A stretch of 64,000 nt of DNA from Oxyruncus cristatus (Eukaryota > Chordata > Aves > Passeriformes > Cotingidae). Below the pieces are notes generated by a model that was given only the letters and a program-made list of their open reading frames with translations, did no database searches and was not told where the DNA came from. The translations under genes were made by a program, and so were the position numbers. The stretch is from contig VXAY01006699.1 of NCBI GenBank assembly GCA_013399855.1, positions 327,314 to 391,313 on the forward strand. Reading direction: 5' to 3'. This document shows, piece by piece, positions 13,967 through 25,399 of the stretch; position 1 is the first letter of the stretch, and each line of letters begins with the position of its first letter.

Positions 13967-14566
13967 TAGGGGTTGCCAAATCCAGGATGCCAACAGGGGT
14001 GGGGCTGCTGCAGTTCCAAGTGTCCTGTTCCAACCAGTAGCATGGCTAAGCTTGTATTCCCCACAGGCACACACGTGTAAACACACGTATACAACACATA
14101 CGTACAAGTGAGGATCCTCCAGCAACTGGGCTCAGGCACTATCTGCCTAGTAGCTGTCCCTGTATCCCAGTATCCACAGTTGCTGACACCCCCAGTTGCA
14201 TGACAGGCATGCCAGCTCCTGAGGCTGCAGGCTGCAGCCACTGGTGCAGACCTGCACGTGCACTGTGTATGATCAGGTTTAGTCACACAGACCATCTAAC
14301 AGCTGAGGTGCTCAGCCACTGGCTCTCACAAAGACATGTGAGACAGATATGTGAGCACAAACCCAGACACACAGATATATAAAGGTGTCTCTTAGTCAAC
14401 CTCCAGGTCCCATGGTCTCCTTGGCAGTTGGCCAGGATGCCCTGGTCCCTCTGGTACCTGGCTCACCCAGTTGCCTCTCTCCCAGAGACAGACTCATACA
14501 CTGCCACAGGCTGGCCCACAACGTGCATGCTCCCCAGTCACACCATGGATGGTTGCTATGATCCAG
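13967..14566 (+). mobile_element. Probable endogenous retrovirus LTR fragment
   Basis: A 600-bp island clearly more GC-rich and CpG/CA-rich than its surroundings, with ACACACG-type runs, a TATATAAAG box at about 14373, and a downstream block (CCATGGTCTCCTTGGCAG, then CCCTGGTCCCTCTGGTACC). The layout resembles avian LTR families I have seen, but I cannot name the family or fix both ends. The plus orientation is inferred only from the TATA-like box. It abuts the next CR1 directly. Confidence 0.5.
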
Positions 14567-14838
14567 GATCAGGAAAAGACTTTAAACATCATTTAGTTTT
14601 AATCTCCCCGCCATGGGCAGGGACATCTTCCCACTAGACCAGGTTGCTCAAAGCTCCATTCACTTGAACACTTCCAGACAAAGGGCATCCACAGCATCTC
14701 TGCACAACCTGCTGCGGTGTCTCACCACCCTCACCTTAGGTATAAAGTATTTCATCCTCACATCTAACCAAAACCTACCCTCTCAATTTGAAACCATTAC
14801 CCCATGTGCTGTCGCTACATGCCCTGCTAAAAAGTCCC
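14567..14838 (-). mobile_element. CR1 fragment, about 270 bp
   Basis: Antisense CR1, recognised from GACTTTAAACATCATTTAG, the CCATGGGCAGGGACATCTTC block, CACTAGACCAGGTTGCTCAA, GAACACTTCCAGACAAAGGG, and TTTGAAACCATTACCCC before it stops at AAAAAGTCCC. The terminal octamers expected at its low-coordinate end are missing, so the junction with the neighbouring GC-rich LTR is damaged, or one element inserted at or recombined into the other. No coding part remains intact; a 111-codon plus-strand frame (14613-14948) is just the antisense of this element. Confidence 0.88.
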
Positions 14839-17800
14839 AGGAGGGGACATCATTAGGGATGATTGTCATTGTTACAAAGAGCATAGATCAATTCAGGATG
14901 ATGAAAATAATGGTAGTGTTGACCACTATTTTAATCAGCAAGAACTGAGCTGTATGTATGCTAAGCATGAGTTTGACCAAGACAGGACAAGGGAAAGGTA
15001 GTGCCTCGTGTAGTATCACCTGTTGCACTACATGGACTTCAAGTTTTATTACAAGAGTCCCTGCATCAAAAGTGGAATTCTATCTTTTACCTGAAGGCAG
15101 GTTTTTTGATCAGCTTCCATTTGTTTGAATATAAATATATCTGCATGAATATATGATCGTTATTGTGAACCCAGAGCAGATGGATCATGTCTGAAAATTA
15201 TCCACATTTTTCACTTCTCCTCTCATGATGTTTTAGGACACACTAAATTCCAGACTTTCCTCAGGTAATGTTTATGAAATGGGAGGCAGTAACTAATGGG
15301 AGAGAAACAAGAAAAACCTGATTCTTGGGATTCTCTATTGTCACTGGCTCTGGGAACATTCCCAACACATCTCAGACCAAAACCAAACAACTAAAAAGTG
15401 TTGAGGGTAATTATAGTTATCAAATTTGTACTTGTGACATGAAATGTTGCTGAATAATGCTCAGTAAGTGCTTTGCCTCCAAAAGCTACTAACATCCACA
15501 ATAGACCTGGGCACAGAACTCAGGGACCGTTTATCTAGCTGTGGGTCGAAGAGACATCCACCACAATAGACAAAAATCTACTAACAATAACAACTGAAAT
15601 AAAATTTGCATTTTTGTTTGGAGGACATTTTGTAAAACTTTAGAAAGCTGTTACCAGTATAAACCTGGTGGGTTTCACAGAGACTGAATATCCTCCTTCT
15701 CCAACAACAAACAAAAATAAATATTCTGAATTTGTACCTAAGAGATAATTGACAGAACTATGTGAGCATTGCATATGACTCCATATAAACGTCATTCAAT
15801 GTTATTTAAAATATTTGGGATTTGGACTTTTGTTTTCCTAAATATAATATAAAAACACAGGGAAAAATAAAGTTTTGAGCAATGTAAATTGGCCTATTTT
15901 GATCTGCATTTGAACAAAAGTATAGACATGGAATTTAACAAACCTGATTCACTCTCTCAGGACAGAATGCAAATTTAATTCATTAATTGCTTTTTGCTTT
16001 ATTTACAGGTTAAAACTCCACTGAGACACATAATTTCATATTTTGGAGATCCTGGTTGCATGGCTATCAATCATCATTACAAATTAATAAAGCATATAAA
16101 GATTACTTTGACATTTTTTTCCCAGTTTGCTGAATATATTCAGCCACAATAAATAAATAAATCAAAACTTCTGTGTTCTGCTCTTCACAATGTGACTTAC
16201 AGCTGTCAGTGGCCTCTGAACAACCAGGACACCCAGTTAAAGATAAATTAGCCTTCCATCAAGTGGCAATGAATGTCTGGCACTTTCTGGTAGCTGCATG
16301 TGCTCTGTAGAGTGCTGGACCTGAGTGAGGATGTTGAGCAGTCATCCTGATCTTCCTTTAAAAACATACAATTTTTTTTTCCATAGCGACCAGCTTATTT
16401 GCAGCTGTCAGTTTTGCTTGGATTTCAGCAGAACAAATTCTGTCCCCACCCATGTTGAAGTATGGTATTGATTTTATGATCCACAAAAAGATAAATAAAA
16501 GATGAATTTTGGCTTTGTTAGATTTTAAGCAACCAAAGTTCAAAAGTTCATAGGAATACAACAGAGTAGTAGTAACAGAAATGTAGGAGTAATGAAACGA
16601 GGTCATCTCTTAGTGGAAGGGTATATTTACAGATACAGTCCTCAGCTGTTTAAGTGTAATGATACTTGAAATTTAGTCTCCAGGCAATTTGGACCTTTGT
16701 ATAACTCACACTGACCAGCAACAGGAGCAGAAATGTACCAGTGATAGAAATGTTTTAGACGAAATAAGTGAGATTAAGAGGAATGGGAGAAGATAGGAAA
16801 ATAGAAACTCAGCTTTCTAATACTCACGTGTAAACTGCACTGCCACTGATCTATTCAGTTTTACTATGCAACAGTGCATGTAAATGTATGATACCCAAAT
16901 ACCATTACAAAAAGGAGAATTGCAATGTTTCTGCAATCATGCAGCAGCCTACGGGCAGTCAGAGGCATGCAAAAGAGCACATCAAGAAGGACTGCATGTG
17001 AAGAAAGATCAGAATATAGTGCAGAAAGGAAGGTTTCCACAAGAGGTTTTGAAGGAAAGGACATGGGAATCATCAGATGTGTTTTTCTTATGTGTGGGTA
17101 TATCATAGAAATCAGTGACATTATAAATGGTCTGGAAAGAACAAATATGAAGTTTTCATTCAGTGGTTTGTAATAGAAGACTGGAAAAAGAATCAGAAGA
17201 AATTAACATGTAAGGGATTTAAAATAATTGAAAAGTAATAGGGTTTTTTACCTATATATAACTTCACTTTGGATTTAATCACTAAAAATTTTGAAGGCCA
17301 AAAATATAAATGATTCAAAAAGCAACTAGGTAAATTTATGGAAAATATTTCCATAGGAAATACAAAGAGCAGAGTTCCAGATACAGCTTCCAGTTCTTGA
17401 AAACTCCAAGCTGTACCATTCCATTCATATCCTGTTTTAACTCTTTTAAAGTTTCCTGTTATTTATTGAGAGAGGGAGTTTTGGTTCCACCTTAAGATTC
17501 TTATATACTGGGACTGCAGCAAGTGGTTTGAATATGTCATGCTGGATCCTGTGAGAAAATCCTTTTACTATCAGTAAGAACATGATAGCATTTAATAAGT
17601 GATCTCATGATTCAATGCCATTGTGCCATAGAAGAAACGAAGAAGCCTCCTCTTAAACAACAGATCCTATACTTTTTTTAGCAGTGGGACATATTTTACT
17701 TAACCACATGCAAATATGGCAGGGACAGTTATCCAAAAATTTAATCACCAGTAATTTGTCATCCTAGCTTTGTAGTTTCACACTTCCAGTGTGAGAACAG

Positions 17801-20800
17801 AGCTGTAGGGATGAGAAAATAGCCAGCTTAGTTTTAATGTCACGGGCATCTGAAATGGGAGTAACAAGTCTAATAGATGCTGGGGACTCCAAAATTAGGT
17901 GCTTGAATTTATTTCAGTTTTAATAAATCAAAATTCTTGCTAGCAGCTCTGAGACAGAATTTTTAAAATTCTGTTATTCCTTTCTCAGCATAGATGCCCT
18001 CCCTTTCTGAAATAAGAATGAATAAATTACAAGCGGAGGTCTTCTGGGGCAGCACTGACTGTTATACTAAAAGCACATTTTAAGTAGAGTTGTCAACAGG
18101 TTAAGATCAGCAATTTTTACAGGCATATCACTTCTCTTGCTATAACGCTGGTATAATAATTTCCTTCACAGTTGGAAATGTATTTAATGTTTGTTTCCCT
18201 GATCTAAACTATACTTATTTGAAATGAAACCTTAGGTGTCCTTAATAATATGACCTTAAATTGCAGTTCCTTTTTCACTACACAGATATTATTAAACAGA
18301 AGATGAATTCTGCTACATGCCAGGAGATGAGTAAAGAGATACTAATTGTCAGCTTTTCTTTTCTTGTAACAGTTATAGATTAAGAAATATTATCTTTCCC
18401 CATTCTCCATCCAGGATTAGCATTCTTTTCAGTATCAGGTCAGATCACTTGCATAAACACCACGTTGCACCAAGGTGAGTTAATACCAGATTACCCTGTC
18501 CAGAGGAAATATTACAGCTTTATGACTGCATATATTTCAGACTTGAAAGCAGTACCAGTAGATGGTGCTCAAGAACATATTGCATAAACAGCTATACATT
18601 GGTGGCAAATGGGGAGAGGGACTAATGACTAATGCCGTTCTGAAGCAACCTTCTTCCAACAGAGCTGTAGAAGTAAGCAGCCTTAGCTATTTCCAAAATG
18701 TAATGGGTAGGAATAAGGAGGGTGCTGTGTGACAGAGTAGGGGAGATCTCACATGAACAATTTTGTGGTATGAGACTTCAACTGTAAAATTTGCCTAACC
18801 CACTTTAACCACAGAGTTTGGTTGTTCAAAGCTTGTTGCTCAAACCGCCTTTATACATAATGGAGAAAAATAAGCAATACTAGCAAAAGCCTTAGTTAGG
18901 GTTGTAGGTTCCATCAAGTTATTTTGCTGCATAAAATACTTCAGAAAGTCCCCACTGGCTTCCCTCCCCAGGAAGATCACAGACACAGAACTGGATTAAT
19001 TCCTGTTAATTCTTGGCTGCTATAACACCTCTTGTGTTTGATAGGAAGACATAATTGGAGTAATTCTGAAACCTCTACCAGAATAGAGGAAAGCATGCAA
19101 CATAAAGATGCCTAAAGATCAAAGAAGCTCATAGGACTTTATTATAATCTTTCTGACAGTATTCCCTTTATTCTAGCTATTATTTGGACATATAGGAGCT
19201 CCAACGTCCACATTCTTTAGGAAAAAAACCCAAACCAACAACAACAAACAGTTAATGGAACCTTCACATATTTCCTCACATCTTCAGTGTTGAACAAATA
19301 AAATGAGCCTCTAAATGGGTATTTTTTTCTTTAAACAAAAAGTAAAGTTTATGTGTATATGTACATGTATATAAAACATAACACAGAGACATGTATATAC
19401 ATATACATATAAAGTTCCTTCATTTTGTAAATTATAACATTTAAAATAAATAGGAGAATGATAGCCCAAACATTTCTAATAAGTAAATAGAATGTAATTT
19501 TTTTTACTTGATTAATTTCTTTTGCTTGGCATTGCCACGGGATATTTGACACCTGGAGCAAGATGTTGATTTCATATTCTTCTCTATTGTTGTAAAGGGT
19601 AGGGAGCAGGAATGTGTTCAAAAGAAAATCACATTGGGAATCACTCATAGTTGGTCTTTTGCGGAATAGATATTAAATTGAAATTCTGTGTCTGCCAGTA
19701 TATTTACCTCCTTTTTCAGAATCTTTTCGCTTGAGCCTTGTTGCAGTCTGATGAGATTTATAAAGCAAATCCCTAGAACAATGTTTACAGCAACCTATTT
19801 ATGGTTTCTTTATATACCTCTGATTTGAATGTTACAAGGGGTTTTTCCTGCTTTCCAACTTGAAGCGCAAAGATGATTCCTGCCCCCATAATATTAAATA
19901 TGTTTCATAAGGAATACTAATCCTGTGGAGATTTCATTAAAATACACAGGTCTCTGTAAGTTTAACTTGTTCGTTGTTTTGAACCATTATTTGGTGGCCT
20001 CCACAGTAAATATGCAAACAGTATTGTAACCTTTGCAACTGAAAATCTTCCTTTTGATAGCTCCACCCTGTCAGAGTCTTCCAACAAAGTATTACTGATG
20101 GGAATTTAAAGATAGAAATTAATTACAAGCTTCGATTGTTTCACCACAGTGTGCTGCCATGTTCGTCACATCACTTTCAGCTTCAGTGCTTACAGTCACT
20201 TGTCTCTCAAAAAGAATGAGATTCTAGTAATTTTACAAATATATAAAATAGACATATTTGGAGATGCATTTTTTGGAAATTGTAATTCTGTTGGTGGGTC
20301 ATGGCCAGGGGACATCTATTCTGCTTTTCCAACAATTGAATTAAAATAATTCCTTTGAAGTATGACACTATTATCAATGGCCAGTGAGAGAGAAGCAGGA
20401 AAGGAAGAGACAATGGCTAAATGGCCTCTTGAAATGTGTGCTGGTACCACCATGTAATTCTTCCTTTTCAATATTTTGAGAAATTTACATCTATTCTTTT
20501 CTAAATACATGGTGTTCAGAGACTTTAAATGCCCACTATGTTGTGAAAAGTGTGTGTAAACATAGGGTTTACTTACCCTCTGCTCATCAGGTGAATTTCT
20601 GACATAATAAATTTTTATGTCACTCCTAGTAAGGGTACTTGAATTATAACCCCAAACTAAAAAGTGATTTTTTTTAAGAAACAGCATTGTGGGGTTCCAG
20701 CTTAATTTCTGACCCAGCGGTTAGCAGCTCAAAACCCCTCTATTACTTGTTTCAGAAGAAGAGACTGTTCCTCTCCATTGTCACTTGATAATTTTTTGTT

Positions 20801-21180
20801 TCCATTTTACATATGTTTCTTATTACATAGATTCTGCAGACTCAGTCTGGACTTTAGAAGGCAAATTAACTTCATCTTCTTGCCTCATGTTTAGTTAAAT
20901 AGGATCCACCAAATCAAAAGTTAGATTAGTTTAAAATATTTTTTTTAATTTGGTTTAATAACCGCTGATTATTTCTGACATTTTAAATGCAGATTTTGTC
21001 ATTCTTGCTTGGATGGACTTTCAATTTAAGGGTCTAGTCATTGTGATTATTTACTAATTTAATTGTGTGTTCCAGTGGTATTTGCACTACCCCAGAATCT
21101 CATGTCTAACACTTTTTTTTATAGGCATAAACAGAGTAATAAATTATTGTATGATATATTATCATCCTCTGCTTCGGATT
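14839..21180. other. Unique AT-rich DNA, no gene seen
   Basis: About 6.3 kb without a supported gene or recognised repeat. Overlapping frames at 16864-17173 lie on both strands and carry no family motif. A TATATACATATACATAT-like segment lies near 19393-19410. Frames around 20150-20690 are short and overlap in opposite directions. Confidence 0.5.
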
Positions 21181-21640
21181 CATGGGGCCTCATCTGGAGT
21201 GCTATGTCCAGCTTTGGACCCTGCAGTACAAGGGACATAATGTAAAGACAGCAAAAGGCTTCTGAGATGATGAGCACATGGTATTGGAAGAAAGGAGAGG
21301 AAAGGACATAAATGTCCTCTGTCCAGAAGGGATTTATAGAGAAAAAAAAGCCACACCCATTTCAGGAGTCCTTCATCAATGTAAGAGCAAGAAACAGACT
21401 CCCCAAAGGAAATTCTTGCTGGATATAAGGAAAAAGATATTTTCACAGTGAGCATGGTTATACCTGGAAAAGGGTTGATAGAGAGATTTTGGATCTTCAT
21501 TGCTGGAGATTTTAAAAACTTAACTGGACGGAGCACTGTGCAGCCTACTCTAACTCCTAAGCTGTCCTTGCTTTCAGCAGAGATTGGACTACATGATCTG
21601 CAAAATTCCTTTCCAACATGAATTATTATGTCACTCTAAT
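21181..21640 (+). mobile_element. Old CR1 fragment, about 460 bp
   Basis: Sense-orientation, diverged CR1. The order is correct throughout: a CTGGAGTGCTATGTCCAGCT block (from ORF2, before the ORF end), GGGATTTATAGAG, CCAAAGGAAATTCTTGCTGG, TTTTCACAGTGAGCATGG, then GAGATTGGACTACATGATCT and TTCCTTTCCAACATGAAT at the 3' end. The final octamers are decayed. Stops and indels break the reading frame. The divergence looks greater than in the copies at 6368 and 22982, suggesting an earlier insertion. Confidence 0.85.
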
Positions 21641-22260
21641 GACTACTCCTTCCATTTTTTCCTCTACAGATTACCCCTCTTTGCCTTCCTCTATTCTTTT
21701 CCTTCCATTTCCTTTTCATCTGGTTCTTCACTTGCTCCCTTCTTTTGTTGCTCTTTCAATTTTTCTTCTATAGCATTACATCATATTTTACTTTTCTTTT
21801 GCTTTTGTAATATTTCTCCAACACTCCTGTAAAAGCTCTATAAGGCAGGCAGGAAAGAAAACCACTGAGGGGAAAACATATAACAAAAATACAGAGAGAT
21901 TGGTTAAAAGGATGTACAAGTCTCATTCCCCTCAGTTGCTGACAGGTAACTTCTGCAGTAGCCCGTGGGTCTACCTACTACCCTTCCACTTTTTCTTCTT
22001 TCCTGTACTGAACAGGTGTTCTTTTCCTACCTTTGGAACCCTGGAAGTGTCTGCCTAATAGCCCCAATATCTAACTCCTGTACCCTTTTTGATATTACTT
22101 TTATACCTTCCTCACTCAGCTTATGTCTCTGTCTCTTTTTCTACTCAGTGTGCTTGTCCTTTCAGGTCCTTTTAAAGGTTCTCATTTTAAGCTCATCAAG
22201 TCTATCTAGTTTTAGATATATCTTTTCAGTCAGTAGTCCAATATTCCACTCATGATTGCG
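21641..22260. other. Pyrimidine-rich stretch after the CR1 tail
   Basis: The plus strand from about 21641 to 21810 is mainly C and T (CCTTCC, TTTTCC and CTCTTT clusters), and a second T/C-rich part runs to about 22190. The bias explains the hydrophobic, Ser/Phe/Leu-rich open frames at 21584-21832 and 21965-22255, which I do not accept as genes. No gene is seen. Confidence 0.6.
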
Positions 22261-22981
22261 GTTTTTAAACTAAATTCTCTGTACCAGGTTTTCCTTGAGA
22301 GTCTATGTGCTTATGACAATTCCAAAAACTTATGGGAAATCCAAATGTGATCATTTTTTCATGGCAAAAAAAGAAACTGACCATTCCACTTGCAGAAAAA
22401 TATTTCCGCAAAATTTCAGTGCATTGCATGGGAGATCAGAAGTCAAAAAAGTTAAGCTTTTTCAGTAAATAACTGTAAAAATTTGTTATATTTTGTCATT
22501 CTCAGAAGTGGTCAGAGTGTATTTATGGAAACCTCATGAACTAAAGTTGCCTCAAGGCAGACACCTGGCATGGGAAATTGTAGCAAGAATAGTTAACCTC
22601 TCTAAAGCCTATAAGTAGTTGAAAACTGCATGTAGAATATGAAGGTAATTAACAGAGGAGAAACATTTCTAATTTGGCTTATAATTTATTGTTGCATAAT
22701 TTTATTTTTGTTTCAAATGTAATGTGTTTAGAGATTCTATTCCTTCTCCCATTTACTGCCAATCTCACCCTGGACACATGCCAATATTAGTGCCTTGATC
22801 AATGTCTAAAAACACAACTGTCAGTTTTCTGGGTTTTTGTATTCTGACATAATTTCAAATTCTATTTTTCTTTACCTTTTCATCTCACTTGATAATTACA
22901 TTTTTCTTTTTTATCCAGTTGACTTATTCCATCAGCTATCCTTTTTCTAATTAATTTGTACTGTGACCTTAATTTTCAGTT
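22261..22981. other. Unique AT-rich DNA
   Basis: No open frame of note and no recognised repeat. It includes typical AT-rich intergenic sequence up to the next CR1. Confidence 0.5.
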
Positions 22982-23562
22982 TCATAGAGTAGAATCATAG
23001 AATCATTAAGGTTGTAAAAGATCTACAAGATTGATTCCAACCTTTGATTGAACATCATCATGTCACCAAAATTGTATTGCTGAATGCCATGTCCAGTTGT
23101 TTCTTGAACATTTCCAGGGATGGTGAATTCACCACCACCCTGGGCAGCCTTTTCACTGCTTAGTGAGCCCTTCAGTGATAAAATTCTTCCTTATGTCCAA
23201 CCTAAACCTCCCCTGGCACAGCTTCAGGCTTTGTCCGCCTGTCCTGTCACTAGAGGCTTGGTAAAAGAGGCTGACCCCACGCCCCTCCTTCCCCACACCT
23301 CCACACCTGCCTTCCCTGCTACAACCTCCTGCCAGGTAGTTGTAGAGAGAGATAAATCTCCCCTTGGGCCTCCTTTTTTCCAGGCTAAACAACCCCAGTT
23401 CTCTCAGCTGCTCCTCATATGACTTACTCTCTAGACCCTTCATCATCTCTGTTGCCCTTCCCTGGACACACTCCAGTGCCTCAATGTCTTTCTTGAAGTG
23501 AGGAGCCCAGAACTGGGCACAGTACTTGAGGTGTTGCCTCACCAGTGCTGATTACAGAGAGA
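22982..23562 (-). mobile_element. CR1 copy, about 580 bp, 5'-truncated
   Basis: Antisense CR1 starting with the AGAATCATAGAATCATTAAGG tail and continuing through GGTGAATTCACCACCACCC, TTATGTCCAACCTAAACC, CTTTGTCCGCCTGTCCTGT, TTTCCAGGCTAAACAACC, CTTGAAGTGAGGAGCCCAG and GAGGTGTTGCCTCACCAGTG. The match ends near 23562. It is closely related in subfamily to the 6368-7325 copy but truncated about 380 bp earlier. Confidence 0.95.
23153..23542 (-). pseudogene. CR1 ORF2 C-terminal remnant
   Basis: A 129-codon open frame in the 22982-23562 CR1. It contains the CR1 ORF2 C-terminal signatures [13 protein letters not shown] at about residues 7-19, [17 protein letters not shown] in the middle and [10 protein letters not shown] near the end. 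A glycine/arginine-rich insertion-like stretch (about residues 72-88) replaces the usual spacing between the middle and terminal blocks. Catalytic domains are missing, so it is a dead fragment. Confidence 0.88.
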
Positions 23563-24406
23563 CATTTCATGTCCATATACAGTAACTTCCACAGATAATA
23601 AAGTAATTTCTTTACCTTGGGTGTGTCTATGATTTTTCATGTTATAAATTTTACATGCAATAAGAATATCTTACAGTGTTGCTGCAGCTATTTTTCTTTT
23701 AGATAAACTCCAATGGCTAACTTTTTTATGGCTTAACCCAGGCCTTACTGTTCAAGCTCTTATTAGTTACCTGCCTCTCTCTCTTTCTTCTATGGTCTTG
23801 AAATTAATGTTCTGGTAAAATAAAGCAAAAATATGTTACTATGTTTCTTATGCTCTCTCATTCCTCCCTTCACATCACTGAGGATTTCTCCATTCAGCAC
23901 TGTACCGAGGGTTTTAAAGCATTTCCAGGAAATTTGTTGTTCTGGCCTCAAGCTGAGTTTTGTCTCTAAATTGAATTAAATCTCAAATTCAAGACAAGCC
24001 ATTGCCTTCCTGCATTTTGCTACTAAAAAAATCCAGGTTCTCTTCTTAATCTTTCCAAATATTGACTGTATCTTACTGTTTTATAGACATTTAAGGGACA
24101 AAAATCATGAAAGTGCTCCAAGTAAAGAATGCAGGAGAAGAAATACATCCATTATTATTGTTCTTTCCAGAGACATACTAAGTGAAAAAGTCGCTGAAGT
24201 CAATTGGACAAACCCTGAAAATAGAGAACTCGCAGAACTTGGTTATTATTTTACTCATAACAAATGAACATAAGTAAAGAAATATATTGAATCATTTAAC
24301 CAGGAATACACAACTATGAGTAATCCTGACTGCAAACAGTGTTTCTGTGCATGCACATATGCAGACAAACATAGAGATGCATGTTTATATGTAAATAGGC
24401 TTGTAC
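23563..24406. other. Unique AT-rich DNA
   Basis: No supported gene or repeat between the CR1 copy and the CR1 tail that leads into the pentanucleotide microsatellite. Confidence 0.5.
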
Positions 24407-24450
24407 ACTGGATGGTTATCTTAGGTCCCTCCCAACTGAAATGTTTTCTT
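24407..24450 (+). mobile_element. Very short CR1 3' tail
   Basis: ACTGGATGGTTATCTTAGG followed by TCCCTCCCAACTGAAATG matches the last 40 or so bases of sense CR1 (GATCTTTAAGGTCCCTTCCAACC-type end). It lies directly upstream of the TTCTA array, where the ATTCTATG octamers of CR1 should be. Confidence 0.65.
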
Positions 24451-24510
24451 TTCTATTCTATTCTATTCTATTCTATTCTATTCTATTCTATTCTATTCTA
24501 TTCTATTCTA
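24451..24510. repeat. (TTCTA)12 pentanucleotide microsatellite
   Basis: Twelve uninterrupted TTCTA units, the purest microsatellite in the window and likely length-polymorphic. It begins at the position of a CR1 terminal repeat, so it probably grew from the ATTCTATG tail. Confidence 0.97.
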
Positions 24511-25241
24511 TCATGTAAAAGATTATAATTAATATTGTGAGATTTAAGTATAACTTATGAAAGTATATAAATGAGTAGAAACTGTCTAGATCTCTCTTAC
24601 AATCATAAAGCATAAGTACGAAACAAAGAGTGGTAATCTGCAATCACCTTGCCTCAGGAAGTATTCAAGAAAACATTCAAAATCAGAAAATCACAGAGAT
24701 ATCTAATTTTGTTCTTTTTTTTCAAGGCATTGGTAGTACATGGGCCTTGAGTGATGACCATTGCCCTACAATATAGTGAACTTTCCATTAAGAAGGAGAT
24801 GCTGCACACATTATAGAGATTTTTTTTTTTGTGTGTGTCATTTCACATCTACAGTACTAGAAGAACTGATAAGTCAATCTGTATCTTGCTTTCATGTTAA
24901 AGATCTCAAATACATATGAAAGTAGATTTCTGGGAGTGGTAAGGGCCAAAGGAGAACAATGAAGTGATAAATAGTGCTAGTAATCCCAAATATGCTCAAG
25001 AAACACTTCCCACTTTCAAAACAGAGAGTTTGTGTAAAGTTGATCAGCTAGAATATGACTAGTGAAACATAATGAAACTGTTCAATTTTCAGTGTGTTCA
25101 TCAGACCTCAGAAAAAGTATTCAGAATAAAATTTGAGCAAGGTTTCATAATTCTCTTCAAAGATATATACAAGATATCTGCACAATGACAACTCATTTAC
25201 AGTACCTTTTCCCTCCAATTTTTTGGATAATTTCCATTTTT
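24511..25241. other. Unique AT-rich DNA
   Basis: No gene. A T10 run followed by (GT)n lies at about 24821-24838. Confidence 0.5.
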
Positions 25242-25399
25242 AAAAAAACAACAAAACAAAAACAAACAAAAAAAACCAAACAAAAAACCAAACAAAAACC
25301 GCCCAAAAACAAACACACAAACAAAAAAAAACCCACACACACACACAAAAAAAAAAACACCAAACCAAACCAAACCAAACAAAAAAACCCAACACTTAA
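25242..25399. repeat. A/C-rich low-complexity tract, about 160 bp
   Basis: Almost only A and C, with AAAC, AAAAC, AAACC and (CA)n sub-blocks including four tandem AAACC-type units near its end. Overlapping open frames of 73-99 codons on both strands here translate to Lys/Thr/Asn/Pro-rich or Phe/Val/Cys/Gly-rich low-complexity peptides and are artefacts. Confidence 0.93.

Noticed and set aside
14613..14948. 111-codon plus-strand frame
   Set aside because: Most of it is the antisense strand of the CR1 fragment at 14567-14838.
21965..22255. 96-codon plus-strand frame with hydrophobic, membrane-like translation
   Set aside because: It lies in pyrimidine-rich DNA, which alone yields Leu/Phe/Ser-rich peptides. 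There is no splice context or family motif.
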